Below, one piece after another: positions 1-18,364 of a stretch of 64,000 bases of DNA (the stretch's first letter is position 1; every line of letters starts with the position of its first letter). The translations under genes were made by a program, and so were the position numbers. A model generated the notes under the pieces. That model had not been told where the DNA came from and made no database searches. It saw nothing but the letters and a program-made list of their open reading frames with translations. Source of the stretch: Glycine soja (Eukaryota > Streptophyta > Magnoliopsida > Fabales > Fabaceae); NCBI RefSeq assembly GCF_004193775.1, contig NC_041010.1, positions 40,785,562 to 40,849,561 of the forward strand, written 5' to 3'.

Positions 1-751
1 TTTTCCGGCGAGGAGTGTGGGATTTTCTGGTGATTCCTTGGTTGTGAATTGAGTTTGGCGAAATTCTCGATTTTGACCCTAAAGCAAAGGGATTTACTCA
101 AAAGTTTTACTGGATTTCGTGTTTTTTTTTTTCTTTTGATTTTTTGCATTGAGTAGACCGAACATGAGTTTGTGTCATTGTGTTTGAGATCTGGGGTTGA
201 TATTTTTTGGTAAATAAAAAAACAAGATAAAAATTTATTCTTTTGAGATTCTGATAACTATCTTATCCTTTTCTTCTTTATTTTTTTTAATATTCTCTTG
301 TGCTTTTCTGGGAGCGTAAATGTCTAGATAATTTTTGCTGACATTTAATTTTGGGAAATGGGTCAGTGAATCTAGGCTAAGTTCTTCAACTTGCTGAATT
401 AGGTTTGATATTTGAAAAAAAACAAAACCTTTTGTAAATTCACTGAATCTGTTTCATCCGTGTTTGTGCTTTTTTATCTTTCAAAAAAATTGCGTTTTTA
501 TTGGTTGTTATCGATATTAGTTAATAGGTTTGTTTGGTTGAATTTATTTTTGTGCCACATTTTCCAATTGATTTCCTTTTGCTAATGAATCAATGGATCA
601 TTTCCTAATATAGTGGTTTCCGCAACAGGCAGGAACCACTGGCCATTCCGTTTCTCAAATTTTGGCCGCATTCTTTCACAAATTTTGGCCACCAAAAGAG
701 CTTCTTCAACCATTGTGACTCTTTAGCTTTAGAAATCACAATTGGGAGAGT
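1..751 (+). other. 5' leader and upstream region of the first gene
   Basis: No ORF of note. An AG acceptor-like site preceded by pyrimidines and purines (cgcaacag, ending at 628) lies about 120 bases before the start codon of the first gene. This suggests that 629-751 is a 5' UTR exon and that the T-rich DNA before it is a 5' UTR intron. The matching first exon may be at or beyond the left edge of the window. This is an inference from splice-site appearance only. Confidence 0.35.
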
Positions 752-2609
752 ATGGCTGTCTCTTTGACACGTTTGTCATGGTGGTTGTGGGGTAGTAGCA
801 AGGAGAAAGAGCCTGTTTCTAGTGGCTCTACACTGAATTCATCTTCTGAATGGAGTTTTAAGGAAAGAGAGACTGTGAAGTTTCCTTCAGTGAAGGGAAC
901 AAAGATAGCTCCTTCTCACAGGAAGGTTAAAAGGAAATGGCAGAGCAGGGAAGAGAGGAGACATGATAGAGAGTATGATGTTGTGTTGGTTCCATCTGAT
1001 GGTGATGGTTGTTTGTCAAGCTCTGAATCTGATGACTCAGATTTTTCCATTGGGTGGTTGGAGCCTCATGGCTCTGATTTCCTTCAGAGTGATGATGATT
1101 TGGATAATAGTTTTGCTGTGCTGGTTCCTTGCTATAGGAAGGAGGTGTCGAGTTCAAACAAGGAGCTTTTGAGTGTCATCAAGAACCTTCCAAATGAATT
1201 TTCTTCTGGTAAGTAAGATTCAGAACGTGCACTTGAATTGTATGATTTTGTTTTCATTGAGTTATTTTGTTCTCTTTCAAACTCCTAGCACTGTTTAACT
1301 TTTTCTGAGTTTATGAACTTTTTTTGTGCTGATTCTTTAAAGTCAAACAATCCTTGTTCAGGTTCTTTTTTAAGTTTTTATAATTTTATGTTATTGTATA
1401 GTATGATCCATAATTTTTTAGTTGGTTTGGCCTTCTTGATGATTCTGATGCTAATGAGGAAATGTTTGTCATTATCAGATGCTAATGCACTGCTTAGCAA
1501 TTATAAATGCAATGGTAATTGGGGCCAATAACTCGCTAAATCCAAATAGGAAAATACATGATACATAATATAGACCAAATAGTTTTGCCTTTTTTTAGAA
1601 TTGTCTTCAAATGCTTCGAGCTACGGGGTTTTTTATTTATTTTATTTTTGTATTTTTGTGTGTGTATCCTATATGGTTTTTGCTCCTCTTATTCTCTGAA
1701 TGGTTTCATCCATGATTTGCAAAGATACTGCCTTGCTTTTATGAGCTAATTTTCTTTGACGGTATCTTCTCTGTTCCAGGAGGTTTCCTTATGCTTCTGC
1801 CATGAGCTTTTTTTTTTTTTTTCTATTATCAAGTCTTATATATATATATATATATATAAAATAAACTCTTAGCTTGAAATTTTTACTCAGGTGGTAAATC
1901 ACTTTTACTAAGTTGTTTTCATGAGAGATAAAAAGTTATACACTGAAGAAGCTTCACCTTCACAACCTGATTAAGGTTCTAAATTCCACACTATACAAGG
2001 CAACTAATCACTGACTTCCTTTTTAACACAGTCAAGTGACTTCTTACTTTTCTCTTCTTCGACCCTGTAATATTTTTCAATAATAAACAAAAATAAAAGA
2101 TAGCGTATAGTATTACTATATGATATCTTCATAACATGTTAGCATAACTTCTTTCCTTTCTACCTCGGAACTGTTTCTTTGTTGTACATGGAAAATGAGT
2201 CCTAGTTTTTAGATCTTTATGGTTTTGTAGTAGCCTAGGACACACGGATCAAGTTGACTGAGAACTTGTAACAATTTCATACCCCAAATTGTAAGTTAGG
2301 CCCTATAGTGTTTTTTAAAATTACAACCTGCCATTTTCAATTGAGCTCTTTGTACAAATCAAAACTAGGGAAAGTTGTCCTGTAATTTAATGATGGCAGT
2401 GGTTTCATTGAATTTTTGTTGAAACTCAATTGAGTGAAAGCATTCATTTACAGTACTTACTATTGTGATGATATCTGTTGATACATTCATGTATACTATT
2501 TGTGTATCTGCATTTTGAAGAGACTAATTTTGAAACTGTGGTTGAATTTGCAGCTGGCAAAAATTACATGGAACACTGGCTGGCTTCTCTTCAGAATTTA
2601 GAAGCTTAG
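752..2609 (+). CDS. Conserved plant protein of unknown function, two exons, acidic and Ser-rich
   Basis: CDS join(752..1208, 2554..2609), 170 residues. Exon 1 ends at G before gtaagt; exon 2 follows tttgcag and restores the frame, replacing the short read-through tail with A-GKNYMEHWLASLQNLEA and a stop. The protein starts MAVSLTRLSWWLWG, has a basic patch near residues 50-72 (KVKRKWQSREERRHDRE) that could be a nuclear localisation signal, then an acidic stretch (SSSESDDSDFS, QSDDDLDNS) and a hydrophobic core around FAVLVPCY. No enzymatic motif, signal peptide or membrane segment is visible. The N-terminal WWLWG and the C-terminal YMEHWLASLQN look like the conserved ends of a small plant-specific family, but I cannot name it. 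An AATAAA at 2795 could serve as its poly(A) signal. The model is well supported; the function is unknown. Confidence 0.8.
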
Positions 2610-5600
2610 AAAACTACATCTTCTATATGACTATGGACCTTTCTGACATCCTTCTAGAAGTAGAGGAGGCAAAATAATCCATCATCCAATGTATTTTTTG
2701 TACATAGAATCATCCTCTCTTACTGTAAAAGCTTAAATTGAAATGGAAAATTTCGATCTAGAAAAGTTCTATATGGCCAATCAATCACCACTATAATAAA
2801 AAGGATTTTACTAAAAAAATTGGGATTTTCATGTTGATAATGGTGTTATAATGGAGGATTGCAAGAGTCATGTTTTAGATAAGATGAGATTTTTTAACCC
2901 TGATTTCTTTTTATTGCTGGGAAATTAAAAAGCAACAAAAGAAGAGAAAAATTAGCCCCTAGTAGATGCAATGACTGGAGCAACAGCTTAACAGATAGCA
3001 CTGACAGGGGAAGTACAAGAATTCCAATGAACTAAGGCATGAGATGAAGCACCGTGATAACTATAATAACTTAATATAAAATAATATAAATATTTTAAAT
3101 GGATAATGCAATTGACATTCTTGATTATTCATACTTTTCACTAATTATTTTTTTATTTGTAAATGGACAAACAAAAATTTAAGTAATTTAGGAAGATACA
3201 TATTTTGGTTGATTTACTTCTCAATGGAAAGCTTTTGGTTTTGTAAACATATTCACTTTTGCAACGCAAACCGGTTGGTTAATTGCATTCCTTGCTTCTT
3301 TCCTTCCTTCCCTTTTGATTGATTCTTCATAAATTCATTTTGCAGTTTTCCCCCTTATCTCTTCCCTATCCCGTTGGCTGTTAATCTGCATAACCCTTTT
3401 TATCCAAATTGGCATATCAAGTGTTGGACCACATGGAGGTGCGATGCATAGATGAGCCACATAGTTTTTTTCTCAAATTAAATGAGAAAATGGTCCATTC
3501 TTCTTTAACTTTGAGGATTGCCTTTAATGTGTGGCTCTAACATTATTGATGCCGAGGAAATTCTGAAAAGGGAAGCCAATCTAGCTCAACAATTTTATTT
3601 TTTAATGATTTGTATAAATTAATAAAATATATATTTGTTTCTTATTTGATTTTCTAAAAAATAAAAACAAAAAAAATCTCTTGTCAAAATAAACAGTAAA
3701 TAAGTCTTAAATATTTCTTTGGGCCTGAGAATATGCAACTATTTTGTTGTCAATTTGCCATCAGCTGTAATACATCTCGCGTGAGAGGAATTAGATTCCA
3801 TAAAAGTACCATAAAAAAAAAAAAAATTTGCATAGAAGTGATATTTACAATCGCACTATCTTATGCATGACGGTATAAACTATGATAAAAGGATTTAATT
3901 TTCTCTACCACTTTCCCATTGTTTCTTTCCTTCTTTCTTCGTAATTACCTCATTTCAATTGTTGTTATAGGACTTGACCTCGAAATTAAAAGGCACTGTG
4001 AATAGCAAGTTATGCCATGAAAACAGGAAAATAAAACAAGGAAATGAAGACAATTTAGACTGCGAATGCTAAGTTGCTAACATGATATATACGGAAAAAG
4101 ACCATTGGTGTTGTCATCTTTTGCTCAGTACAAACTTTAAAATGACAAAAAGAAAATCGTTGTGTACATTATTATTATCGAACTACAGTATGATATACTA
4201 TATGTTAAATTGCTGACTTTTAGTAACTACTTTAATGTCATATCTAAAATCAGTATTTCTTTTATGCGATATCTAAAATCAGTATGAAGTGGCACAGCTG
4301 ATTAAGAATTTGAAATTAAAAAATGAGTTTAAATTTCTGCTATTACACTTTCAATGAAAAAAAAAAACATACCTGAAGATTTTTAATAAGTTTACTGTGT
4401 AAAAAATTTTATACTAACAATTTATAGAAATTAAATTCTTACATAAAACTAAATTCTCTCTCTCTCTCTCTCTAGACAAAAGTTTTGGATGACAAAATCA
4501 TGGGTTGTAGTTTGTCATTTATTTGTTATTGCTTATAAATAAAATATAATTCTCAATTATTCTTTTCAAAAGGCAGCAAAAGAAATAAAAATAACATTGG
4601 TAGCAAGCATCATATTGTATGGATTTTAAATTTTTACAAAGTATAAAAACTATAAACTGAAAGAAAATATTTAAATCTCACCCCCAAAAAAAATATTTAA
4701 AATTATAAAAATATTATTAGTGTTAATAATATTTTTAAAATATTTAAAAATTTAAAATATATAATTATTTTAAATAATTAAAAATATCCTGTATCATTTT
4801 TAAAAGAGAATATCCTAAACGAGTTAACCTCTTAATAAATAAATGAAAACTAATTTAATGTATTATATATTTCTTTTGCTTAATTTGTTGAGATATTATT
4901 GTATGATAATCAAGGAAATCTATTTGCTCCTCTAACTTTCTGTCATTCAAAATTTCCATTTTATTTGGTTATTTTAAAAGAGAATATGCTAAGATTTTTT
5001 TTTAATAAATTTTTCCAATAATTGTAAATTTCATCTGAAAACTACACTATAGCTGGTTTGTAAATTTACGAAAATTAAATTATCCGATGTAAATAAAATC
5101 AAAATTATTTTATGAACACAAATAATGACAATGGGTAAAACCGTAAGAGATGTTTTGTAATTTTTAAAGAACTAGGGCCTTTACATGATTATGTTATATA
5201 AACATTAATTATTATTTTTACACAAATCTACTACATGGAATGTTTTTAAAATTTTACATTCTCCCCCAAATTGACAGGGATGAATAGGCCAAACAGAATA
5301 TGTAACAGTGTGGGACGATAGATAAGATTTCTCTTTCAAAAAGATTTTGCTTTTCTTTCCAAATCTTTTCTGGTTAGAAAAAATGAAGAACAGAATTACT
5401 GAAAACAACACTATTATATTAGTCAAAGATTTTTAAAAGGGAAAAAATTCGTTAAAAAAATTTCCTATTTATAGCGTCAGTGCAGGCCAAAGTCGTGAAC
5501 AGAACGTGCTTCCAAAAAACAACAGAAATGCACAATTTTCTATTTGGGGCATCTCTCTCAAACTGTTATAGAAAGTGGCCATCTTTCCGCTACAAAAGTT

Positions 5601-6598
5601 GGCCACCGCCACCTTTACATTACAACTTTCCTAAGAAACTTTTTTGTACGATCAAAATTAGAAACATTTAGACAGAGCATTTATGTTTTCTTACAATAAT
5701 TTATATAATTTGTTAATTTTAGATTAAAAATTCAACATCATAGCAGTTTGGTAGGAGAAATAATTTGCTTTACCTCAGGATGCGACACATTGCAACGAAA
5801 AAAAGTTTTCAACAATCAAGTAGCTAGTTAGATGGAGATTTCCTACAAGAAAAATATTAAAAACAATTAACAAGTTAATCTTCCAACCATGCCTCCACAC
5901 TTTGGATATGTTAGCGCAAGAAAGTTTTCAGAACAATTATTTTTCTTGTAATTAAGTTTGTAATTTTAATCTTAGATTGGGAGAATGACTCACTTATATA
6001 TCTATATTTTTTTACAATTATCTCCATGAAAATTTTATGTTTAATTCTTTTATTAAGAGTATATATGACAACTAACATAGATAAAAGTAACACTAAAGAC
6101 ATCGCGAGAGAGATAAAGGTGTGTGTAAAGCAAGTAAAGCTATGAAAAAATCATTAATTATACGATTTGGTTTTCTCTAACAAAATCTCGGATTTGATCC
6201 AAAAAATATATATAATTAAAATCGATTTTCTCGATTAAAATTAATCATCAATAAAAATAAGACTAATTAAGAAATACCTTATATAATATGGGTACCAAAC
6301 AAAAGCAAGCAAAAGTGGACAATGCCACTAGCACGTGGGTCGTTCAATGCATGCATTATGTTTCTTTAATTTCATTTTTATTATTGAGATGCATGCTTTT
6401 CCAAAAGCAAGGTTTGGACATTAAATTCGTGCGAACTTTGCTCCCCTCCATCATCCCATAATTAGCACAACATCTTAGTTCCCACGTTTTCTCTCTCTCT
6501 CTGAATCTCTTTCTATCTTTTTCGTTGATTATCTTTCTTTTTTTCTTCTTTTTTTCTTAATCCATTTTCCCACTTTCTTCTCTTGGTCCCTCTGCTGT
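2610..6598. other. Intergenic region, AT-rich
   Basis: About 4 kb without a credible gene. The first 200 bases are the likely 3' UTR of the upstream gene (AATAAA at 2795). A (CT)n run lies at 4447-4463. Very AT-rich DNA at about 4620-4800 contains short complementary stretches. A less AT-rich patch at 5470-5660 has an open frame of 63 codons but no recognisable protein similarity. The last 300 bases form the promoter and leader of the NET2-like gene, with a possible TATA element (tatataata) at 6280-6288 and CT-rich leader sequence at about 6488-6600. Confidence 0.6.
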
Positions 6599-6599
6599 C

Positions 6600-6641
6600 A
6601 TGGAATCCATGTCTTCTCTTCCCCATATCTTAAACAGATAG
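6600..6641 (+). other. Upstream ORF (13 codons) in the probable NET2 leader
   Basis: ATG at 6600 opens a 13-codon frame (MESMSSLPHILNR) ending in TAG at 6641, about 130 bases before the NET2 start. It matters only if transcription starts upstream of 6600, which the CT-rich leader sequence suggests but does not prove. Confidence 0.35.
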
Positions 6642-6770
6642 AGTAATAGGAGAAACACGGTTTGCATGCTTTTTGACTCTCACGTTATTAATATTAAGAT
6701 CTCAATACCAACAAGGACCAAGAAGGGAAATTAAAGAGATAATACACAAGAAGAAGAAGCAACCAAAATT

Positions 6771-9700
6771 ATGTTGCAGAGAGCTGCGAGCAATGCTTAT
6801 TCATGGTGGTGGGTTAGCCACATCAGAACAAAGCAATCAAAATGGATGGAGCAAAACCTTCAAGGTATGATCATCAGTTTATCTTCATTTTCTTTTTCAT
6901 ATTGAAGAACATGATCAACTTTACCATTTATCTCCTTTTCTGATGGAATTTTTTTACACATTCATGGCAGAAAAATATAAACGTATGGCTTGCATTGGTT
7001 TCAACGTTAGATTATATGTATTATAAGCTTTTGATGATCAATTTCATTTCCCCATGGAATCTAATCTTTAAATTATGCTTGCCTTAGAGTGTTATCTAAA
7101 ATGTATTTATCGGTAATCAGGAAATTCAAGTAGCTAGAGAGGTTTAATTAAGAGAAACATTTGATCTTGTGTTATATGTACTCAAGCTCAAGGTTTAATT
7201 GTTTTGCATGGATTCTGAAAATGATTCTCTACGTGCTTTTATTTCCAAATCTGGACCTCAACTAATCAAAAACTACATATGCACTTCCTCTATCACTTTT
7301 CAAATTGAATTTTCCCAAAATCCAATATGTTTGACTCAATTCACATTATGCTATTTTTAGCCAATTTGTGGAATAGAATTTGCGACACAGAATGACTCCA
7401 ATTTTTGCCCACTTTTCCTGATAGAATGCCTTTCAGACAATAATTATGTTGCACAGCTTCACTTTTCTTATTAAACATATACTTATTTGAGAAATTAGGT
7501 ATAGTTTGCATTCCTTGAAGTTGTTTCCTATGATTTTAAAACTTAACGATATGCTTACCACTATCCTACATGCGGATATAGCGATGGACGCTTGTTTACT
7601 CACTGTTAATTAAAATGTAAATTAAAAATTTGCTTGAATCACATGGAGATGCCCGTGTAAGATCAACATAACCCACTTGTATGTGCCTTTATACATGCAT
7701 ATAGCTGGCTAACTAAAATAAATGAACAAAACTGCAGATATGGAGGAAAAAGTGCAAACCGTTTTGAAGCTCTTAGAGGAAGAGGGGGACTCTTTTGCCA
7801 AGAGAGCAGAAATGTATTACAAAAGGAGACCGGAACTGATAAGCTTTGTGGAGGAATCATTCAAGGCTTACCGAGCTTTAGCCGAACGATATGATCACAT
7901 ATCAACGGAGTTGCAAAATGCCAACAACACCATTGCTTCTGTCTTTCCAGATCGTGTCCCATTTATGGATGAAGACGAAGATGATGGATCACCAAGGCCT
8001 TCAAGAAAAAAAGCAGAAGGGTTCAAAACAAATATTCCAAAGCCTCCCGTTAAAGATTTAAAAAGTGTCATAACAACAGCAGCAGCCACAAGGAGATTGC
8101 ATTCCAAGAAGCCAGCTGCCACAGCAACTTCTGCTGCTCCGAAAGTTCCTAAATCTGGTTTGAGCAGAAAAGCGGCACTTGAAGAGGTTGACAAGCTGCA
8201 GAAACAGATTCTGGCTCTACAAACTGTGAAGGAGTTTGTAAAGAACTCTTATGATAATTCCGTAGCTAAGTACTGGGAAACTGATGAGCAAATCAAGGAA
8301 TTGCAAGAGAGAGTTTCCATTCTGCAAGATGAGCTTGGAGAAGGTGTTGATATTGAAGATGATGAAGCTCGCCGTTTGATGGCAGAAGCTGCTCTTAAAT
8401 CATGCCAAGAGGCATTGACACAGTTGCAAGAGAAGCAGGAAAAATCACTTGATGAAACCAGAATTGAATCCAAAAGGGTAAAGGATGTCAATTCCATGTT
8501 GGGCTCTCTCATGGAGGAATTCCATTATGATCAGAATAATTCTGAAAAGCCAAGGGTCCAAAGAGATTTAAAAGAAATAGCAGAAACAAAGGACTTGGAA
8601 GAGAATGCCAGATTGACTCAGAAGAAACAGGAGTTGCAATTATTAAAGGAGAACATTAAAGAGCACTTTGAGACTAGCTCCAATTCATCACTCAGTGTGG
8701 CAGAAATGGCAGAGCAGATTGATGAGCTAGTGAACAAAGTAATCAGATTGGAAACTGCAGTATCGTCCCAGAGTGTTATGGTAAAGAGATTGACAACAGA
8801 TACTGATGAACTTCATGAGCAGATTCGAACTCTGGAAAATGATAAGGAAAGTCTTATCAAGGACAAAAACAAATTGAATGACCAACTGAGAAAGTTGGAA
8901 GAAAAGATGCATGGAGTACAGGATCTAAACCAAACTATTGAGGATCAGAATAGCAATCTCCAAACCCAATTCAATGAAGCACTTAGTAATCTTGATCATC
9001 TCTCAGAGAAAGTCCAAAATGTGCAGCCAGGCGAGGAGGCCAAGACCACAGATTTATCACACACACAAAAGGATTCATCAACCCAGGCTGAATTAAAAAT
9101 CAAATCTGAAGGACAAGTTCCTTTGAATCAAGACAATATGTTGTTGAATGATAAGGAGATTACAAATGGTTTGGTAGAAGATGATGCAACAGATAAGGAG
9201 CTTAAGGTTGCTGGTACTGTTGAAGATGATGCAACATCAGACAACAAGCCTGAGGTCACTGGCTCACCATCTGCTAGTGAACCCAATGTCACCGGTTCTT
9301 TGGAAAATGATGCTAAGTCAGCAAATGAGGTTAAGGTCACCAGTTCCTTAGAAATGGATGAGGCAACTCCTGTGGAAAACAAATCTCCAAAAGAATTGGA
9401 AAAACAAGAGAAGACTGTACATCCTGGCAATGATGATGAAAAGGCAACAGTTTCTATGAGCACTACCACAGAAAAGCAGGATGTCAGTCAGCACCTGGCG
9501 AGCAACAAGGCAGATAGTTCTTCAGAGAGTTCTGAGAAACAGCAAGAAAATGATGATAAGCAAAGTTCACGTGAGATAGAGAATGTGCTCAAAGTTGATC
9601 CCAAGGGGCAGGCAACAGCACAAGAAGATGAACCTGATTGGCGGCAATTGTTTACAAGTGGGATGCAGGACAGAGAACAAGTTTTGCTGACTGAGTATAC

Positions 9701-10625
9701 TAATACTCTTCGGAATTATAAAGAAGTGAAGAAGAGGCTGACTGAAATAGAGAAGAAAAATCAAGACAATAACTCTGATTCATCTTTGCAGCTAAATGAA
9801 CTGAAGACATCTAATGCCATGAAAGATGAAGAGATAAGACTTCTGCGTCAAAAATTAGGTCTCCAGCAGAGAAGCATGGAAGGAAATGAAGATTTCACAG
9901 AGGAACTTTTACAAATTGAACTACCTGAATCTACTTCACTCATTGAAGAAAAATTCCGGTCAAACATGGATGAAATCCTAGAGGAGAACTTAACTTTCTG
10001 GTTAAAATTCAGTGCTTATTACTCTGAGATACAGAAGTTTGAAACCACCATCAAAGATTTGCTGACCGAGTTATCAAAATTAGAGGAAAGAGAGAAGTCG
10101 TCAGAGGGTAGTAGCAGCATAAAGTATTCAATAAAATCAGATTCAAGACCAATTTACAAACACCTAACAGAGATCCAAAGTGAAATAACAGTCTGGATGG
10201 AAAAAGGTGCCTTGCTGAAAGAAGAACTGCAAAGTCGATTCTCATCTTTGTGTGACATCCAAGAAGAGATAACAACAGAATTGAAAAGCAGTGCTGAAGA
10301 TGATGACTTCAGGTTCACAAGCTACCAAGCTGCCAAGTTCCAAGGTGAAATTTTGAATATGAAACAGGAAAACAACAAGGTTGCTGATGAACTTCAAACG
10401 GGTTTAGATGGTGTAACATCTCTCCAACTTGAAATAGAAAAGGCTCTGGTGAAGTTGAATGATAAATTTGGGTTCTCGGCTTCAAAGAGACAACAAAATG
10501 GCCAGCTAAGACAATCAGAGACTCGGGCCAAGGTTCCTCTGAGGTCATTCATCTTTGGCGCCAAACCAAAGAAACAATCAATCTTCTCCTGTATGACCCC
10601 TGGAATGCATAGGAAATACCGGTAG
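6771..10625 (+). CDS. NET2: NETWORKED 2-like actin-binding protein (NAB/KIP1 domain)
   Basis: CDS join(6771..6864, 7738..10625), 993 residues. The short first exon encodes MLQRAASNAYSWWWVSHIRT and the start of the NAB domain. Donor g|gtatga and acceptor ctgcag restore the frame at Q-D-MEEKVQTVLKLL. The NAB (KIP1-like) domain covers about residues 10-90 and includes SWWWVSHIR, KWMEQNL, FAKRAEMYYKRRPELI and AYRALAERYDH. The rest is mostly heptad-rich coiled coil, broken at about residues 460-640 by an acidic, low-complexity Asp/Glu/Thr/Ser linker with repeated V-T-[GS]-S-type units. The C-terminus (SFIFGAKPKKQSIFSC and GMHRKYR) matches the conserved tail of NET2 and petunia KIP1 proteins. Members of this family link F-actin to membranes, and the NET2 clade is mostly pollen-expressed and contacts pollen receptor kinases. 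The gene is convergent with the ECD homologue. The family call is firm; the subclade letter is not. Confidence 0.93.
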
Positions 10626-11363
10626 GAGCAGGGTCATGTAAAATATATTCCTATCGTGCTTTTTTTTTCAAAAAAAAAATATCTTTGTGATAATTCTTTT
10701 ATCGATTATATTTAGTAGTGTATTAACAGTCCCCTCTTCACTAGAAGGGAGGATTTATTTTTTATTTTTTGCTTGTTCATAAATCATAAGTTGGTGAAGA
10801 CAAAAATGTAGTATTTTGGTTTACATTGTATTTGGAGAATTTGGACGAGGGGGAGGAGTGTAATTCGGTAATGATAATTTTATGGCTTGGTAGAAATTCA
10901 GATTTAACTAGAACAGTAATTGCAACATTATTAAACGGAAATCGCTTAACCCAAAAAAAAGGGGAGCAATGATCAACTGTTAATAGTGGATGCCAACCTC
11001 AATATAAACCCCTGTTGGGAATCATTTAGTATCATTTCTGATTTAAACAGATTTGCTACATAAGATAGTTATCCAATTTCCAATTTCCTAGACTTCTCTT
11101 GCCACTTGTATTACTGCCAATGAACGTTTCTCTTGCTTTTCTCTGGAGGCAAGGAAAGAAGACACTTCTATTCAAATGGAGTGCCAAAACCTGGTCCAGT
11201 CACACCGGGACTAGCAAGTATTCCCATATGCCCTCTGCTAAGCAGGTGCCTACCCAATGTGGATAAAGGATATCGGTAAACAAGCTAGGAAACATGCCAT
11301 CCAGAGACTATACCGTTGGAGAATCCCAAAACATCAAAAACCTGGAAAAATATTTCAGTATCT
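10626..11363. other. Convergent 3' intergenic region between NET2-like and ECD-like genes
   Basis: About 740 bases between two converging stop codons. It should hold both 3' UTRs. T-rich DNA directly after the NET2 stop and T/A-rich DNA at 10920-11100 are the likely processing zones. The part next to the ECD stop (about 11100-11360) is less AT-rich and is probably its 3' UTR. No ORF is supported. Confidence 0.5.
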
Positions 11364-16220
<4,857 letters not shown>

Positions 16221-16348
16221 TGCGTATGCTCAGTTGCTCACTCTGCAAACTTCTCTAGACTCTAGTGTTCGGGAAACAACCTTTCTTCATAAACCCTTTT
16301 TGAAGCTTCCAGGCTACGTATGAACAGAATGAATAAAAAATTACGCAG

Positions 16349-16356
16349 TATATATA
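16349..16356 (-). promoter_or_regulatory. Possible TATA box of the ECD homologue
   Basis: TATATATA on the minus strand about 130 bases before the ECD start codon, which would place transcription start near 16320 and give a leader of about 100 bases. Position and sequence only. Confidence 0.4.
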
Positions 16357-17689
16357 GCTTTTAAATTTTAATTTCAAATAGGGTTATTTATATTTTGTTA
16401 ATTTCTAATAATAATTTTTTACAAAATTTATTTTTAATCATAAAAAAGATATCGTTTTTTGTTCATCATGTTTTTCTCTCAAATATTATCATTAGGTAAT
16501 GAAAATTATTCTTGACATTCATCTAACTTGTCAAGATATTAATTAATCTAGCATGATAATTATATATAATTTTTTGGACAAGTACTTAATTTTTTCCATA
16601 AAAATATGTGGTGTTCACATATTCCTTCTTAAAAAATAAAAAATAAAATTTAATCTCTCAAAATATAAAAAATAAGATAAATTTATCTTAAAATTGTTGC
16701 AAAAGTGATAGGATGCACATAAAAACTAAAAGTTATTAACAAATTAATTAAGAGTTTAGAAGTTTGAAGATGATGCATTACAAAGTTTTTTCAGAAGTTT
16801 ATAATTTTTTTAAAAAATAAATTTAAATTAATTATTTAAAACTTTAAAATACGATAAATATATTTTATGGAAAATAAAAAAGTATCAAAATAAAATTTTA
16901 AAAATCAAAACTAATTTTTTAAAACTTAACTTACTAACATTAAGTAAAAAAAAAAAGTTTTACATGTGTTACCCATGATGTCTTTCTCCAAGCACTTATT
17001 TTTCTTTCCTTGGATTGCTTACTTGTAATACTTGATGAGTTATGCTTGAACGAGAAGCCTATTTTCTTCCATAGTAAGCTTGACTTGCATTTTTACTAGA
17101 ATTCTCTCCTTCATCAAAATAAAGTGTAGTGTTTTTTTAGGCCAAATTTAGTAAAATAAAAATTGTGAAACTTACATTTCCACTTTCACATTATTGGATT
17201 TTACATTACTACTAAAATTTGAGGGCTCCCAAGAGTTGTTTGCCTGGTAGTAGAGACATAGGAATTTTTTTTAGAGCTTTTGGTAGTAAGGAATTGATAA
17301 TTTTGCATAAAATTTATTGTTGGATTATTTGGTAGTTGTAAAAACATTGGAAAAATGGAGGATTTTAACTAGAAGGAGAAGATTGATAATTTTACATGAA
17401 ATTGTAATTACAATAAAGGTACAAATTAAATTGGCTAGTATCCATTTAGCAACAAAAAAATAAAATTAAAATTGAATTTGAGATCGAAAAATTAAGAATA
17501 AAAATGACAAATGTTGTGCAAAGTATGTTTACCAATGACAATTTATAGATTTTCACATGCCTAAATTTTGCAATTTTTAATCTGAAAAATATTGATATGC
17601 AAAACCAGTTCATATATATATATATATCAAATCATGTGATATGTTAAAATATCAACAACTTTTTTAATGATTAAACTTACTTACTTTAC

Positions 17690-18110
17690 ATTTATTCATT
17701 TTAAAAGGGACAAATTCATTTTCTTTATAACTTGTACAACGAAAATGTTACATTTTCAAATTTATTTTCCCATGAACAACTTTTAGAGATCTTTATCTTT
17801 ATTAAAAAAAGTTTAGGGATGTTGAATATAGTAAGTTCATTGAAATCAAAATAAATTTTAAGACTTAAAAGAGTATTTATATATTATTTACCAATAACGT
17901 CTTTCCATTAATCCTAAGAATTAAACTTACTTTCATATAAGATGTGGATTCTTTATTTATTAATTAATTGAATTAATCTTTATTGACAACTTTAAAAAGA
18001 GGTGATTATTTTTTTTTATAACTTGTAGCTTGTAGTCTTGTACACACAAAAAAATATTACATTTTCAAATTTGTTTTCCCAGAAATAACTTTAGAAATCT
18101 TTGAACAATC
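17690..18110. repeat. Diverged tandem duplication
   Basis: Two related segments lie in direct orientation: about 17690-17800 and about 17990-18110. The clearest shared core is ttacattttcaaatttattt followed by tcccatgaacaacttttaga in the first copy, against ttacattttcaaatttgttt then tcccagaaataactttagaa in the second. Both are preceded by a 'ttataacttgta' stretch. Spacing is about 300 bases. This looks like an old local duplication. Confidence 0.5.
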
Positions 18111-18297
18111 ATAATCTCAAGGAAAAAAATAATGTGTATAAAAAGTATTAATCTTGGACCATATATAATGATTTTTTTATTTATTTAAATCTAACCTTAT
18201 TAATTACTTATTTTAATCGAATGATATACATAATGTTATATTGTGAAATGTAATTCATTTTTTTTATAGAAATTAAGTACTTATCATCACCATGAGT

Positions 18298-18364
18298 AAA
18301 CTTGGGATTGGACCTTGCCTCATGAAACCGAAAAAAAAAACCAAAAAAAACTTGGGATTGGACC
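18298..18364. repeat. Short direct repeat, 17 bp, 50 bp apart
   Basis: aaacttgggattggacc occurs at 18298-18314 and again at 18348-18364, separated by a poly-A-rich stretch. Probably a slippage-type duplication. Confidence 0.65.

Noticed and set aside
5205..5671. Two short opposing frames (73 and 63 codons) in a less AT-rich patch
   Set aside because: No recognisable domain, no splice-consistent partner exons and no promoter. Could be an old gene fragment, but that cannot be supported.
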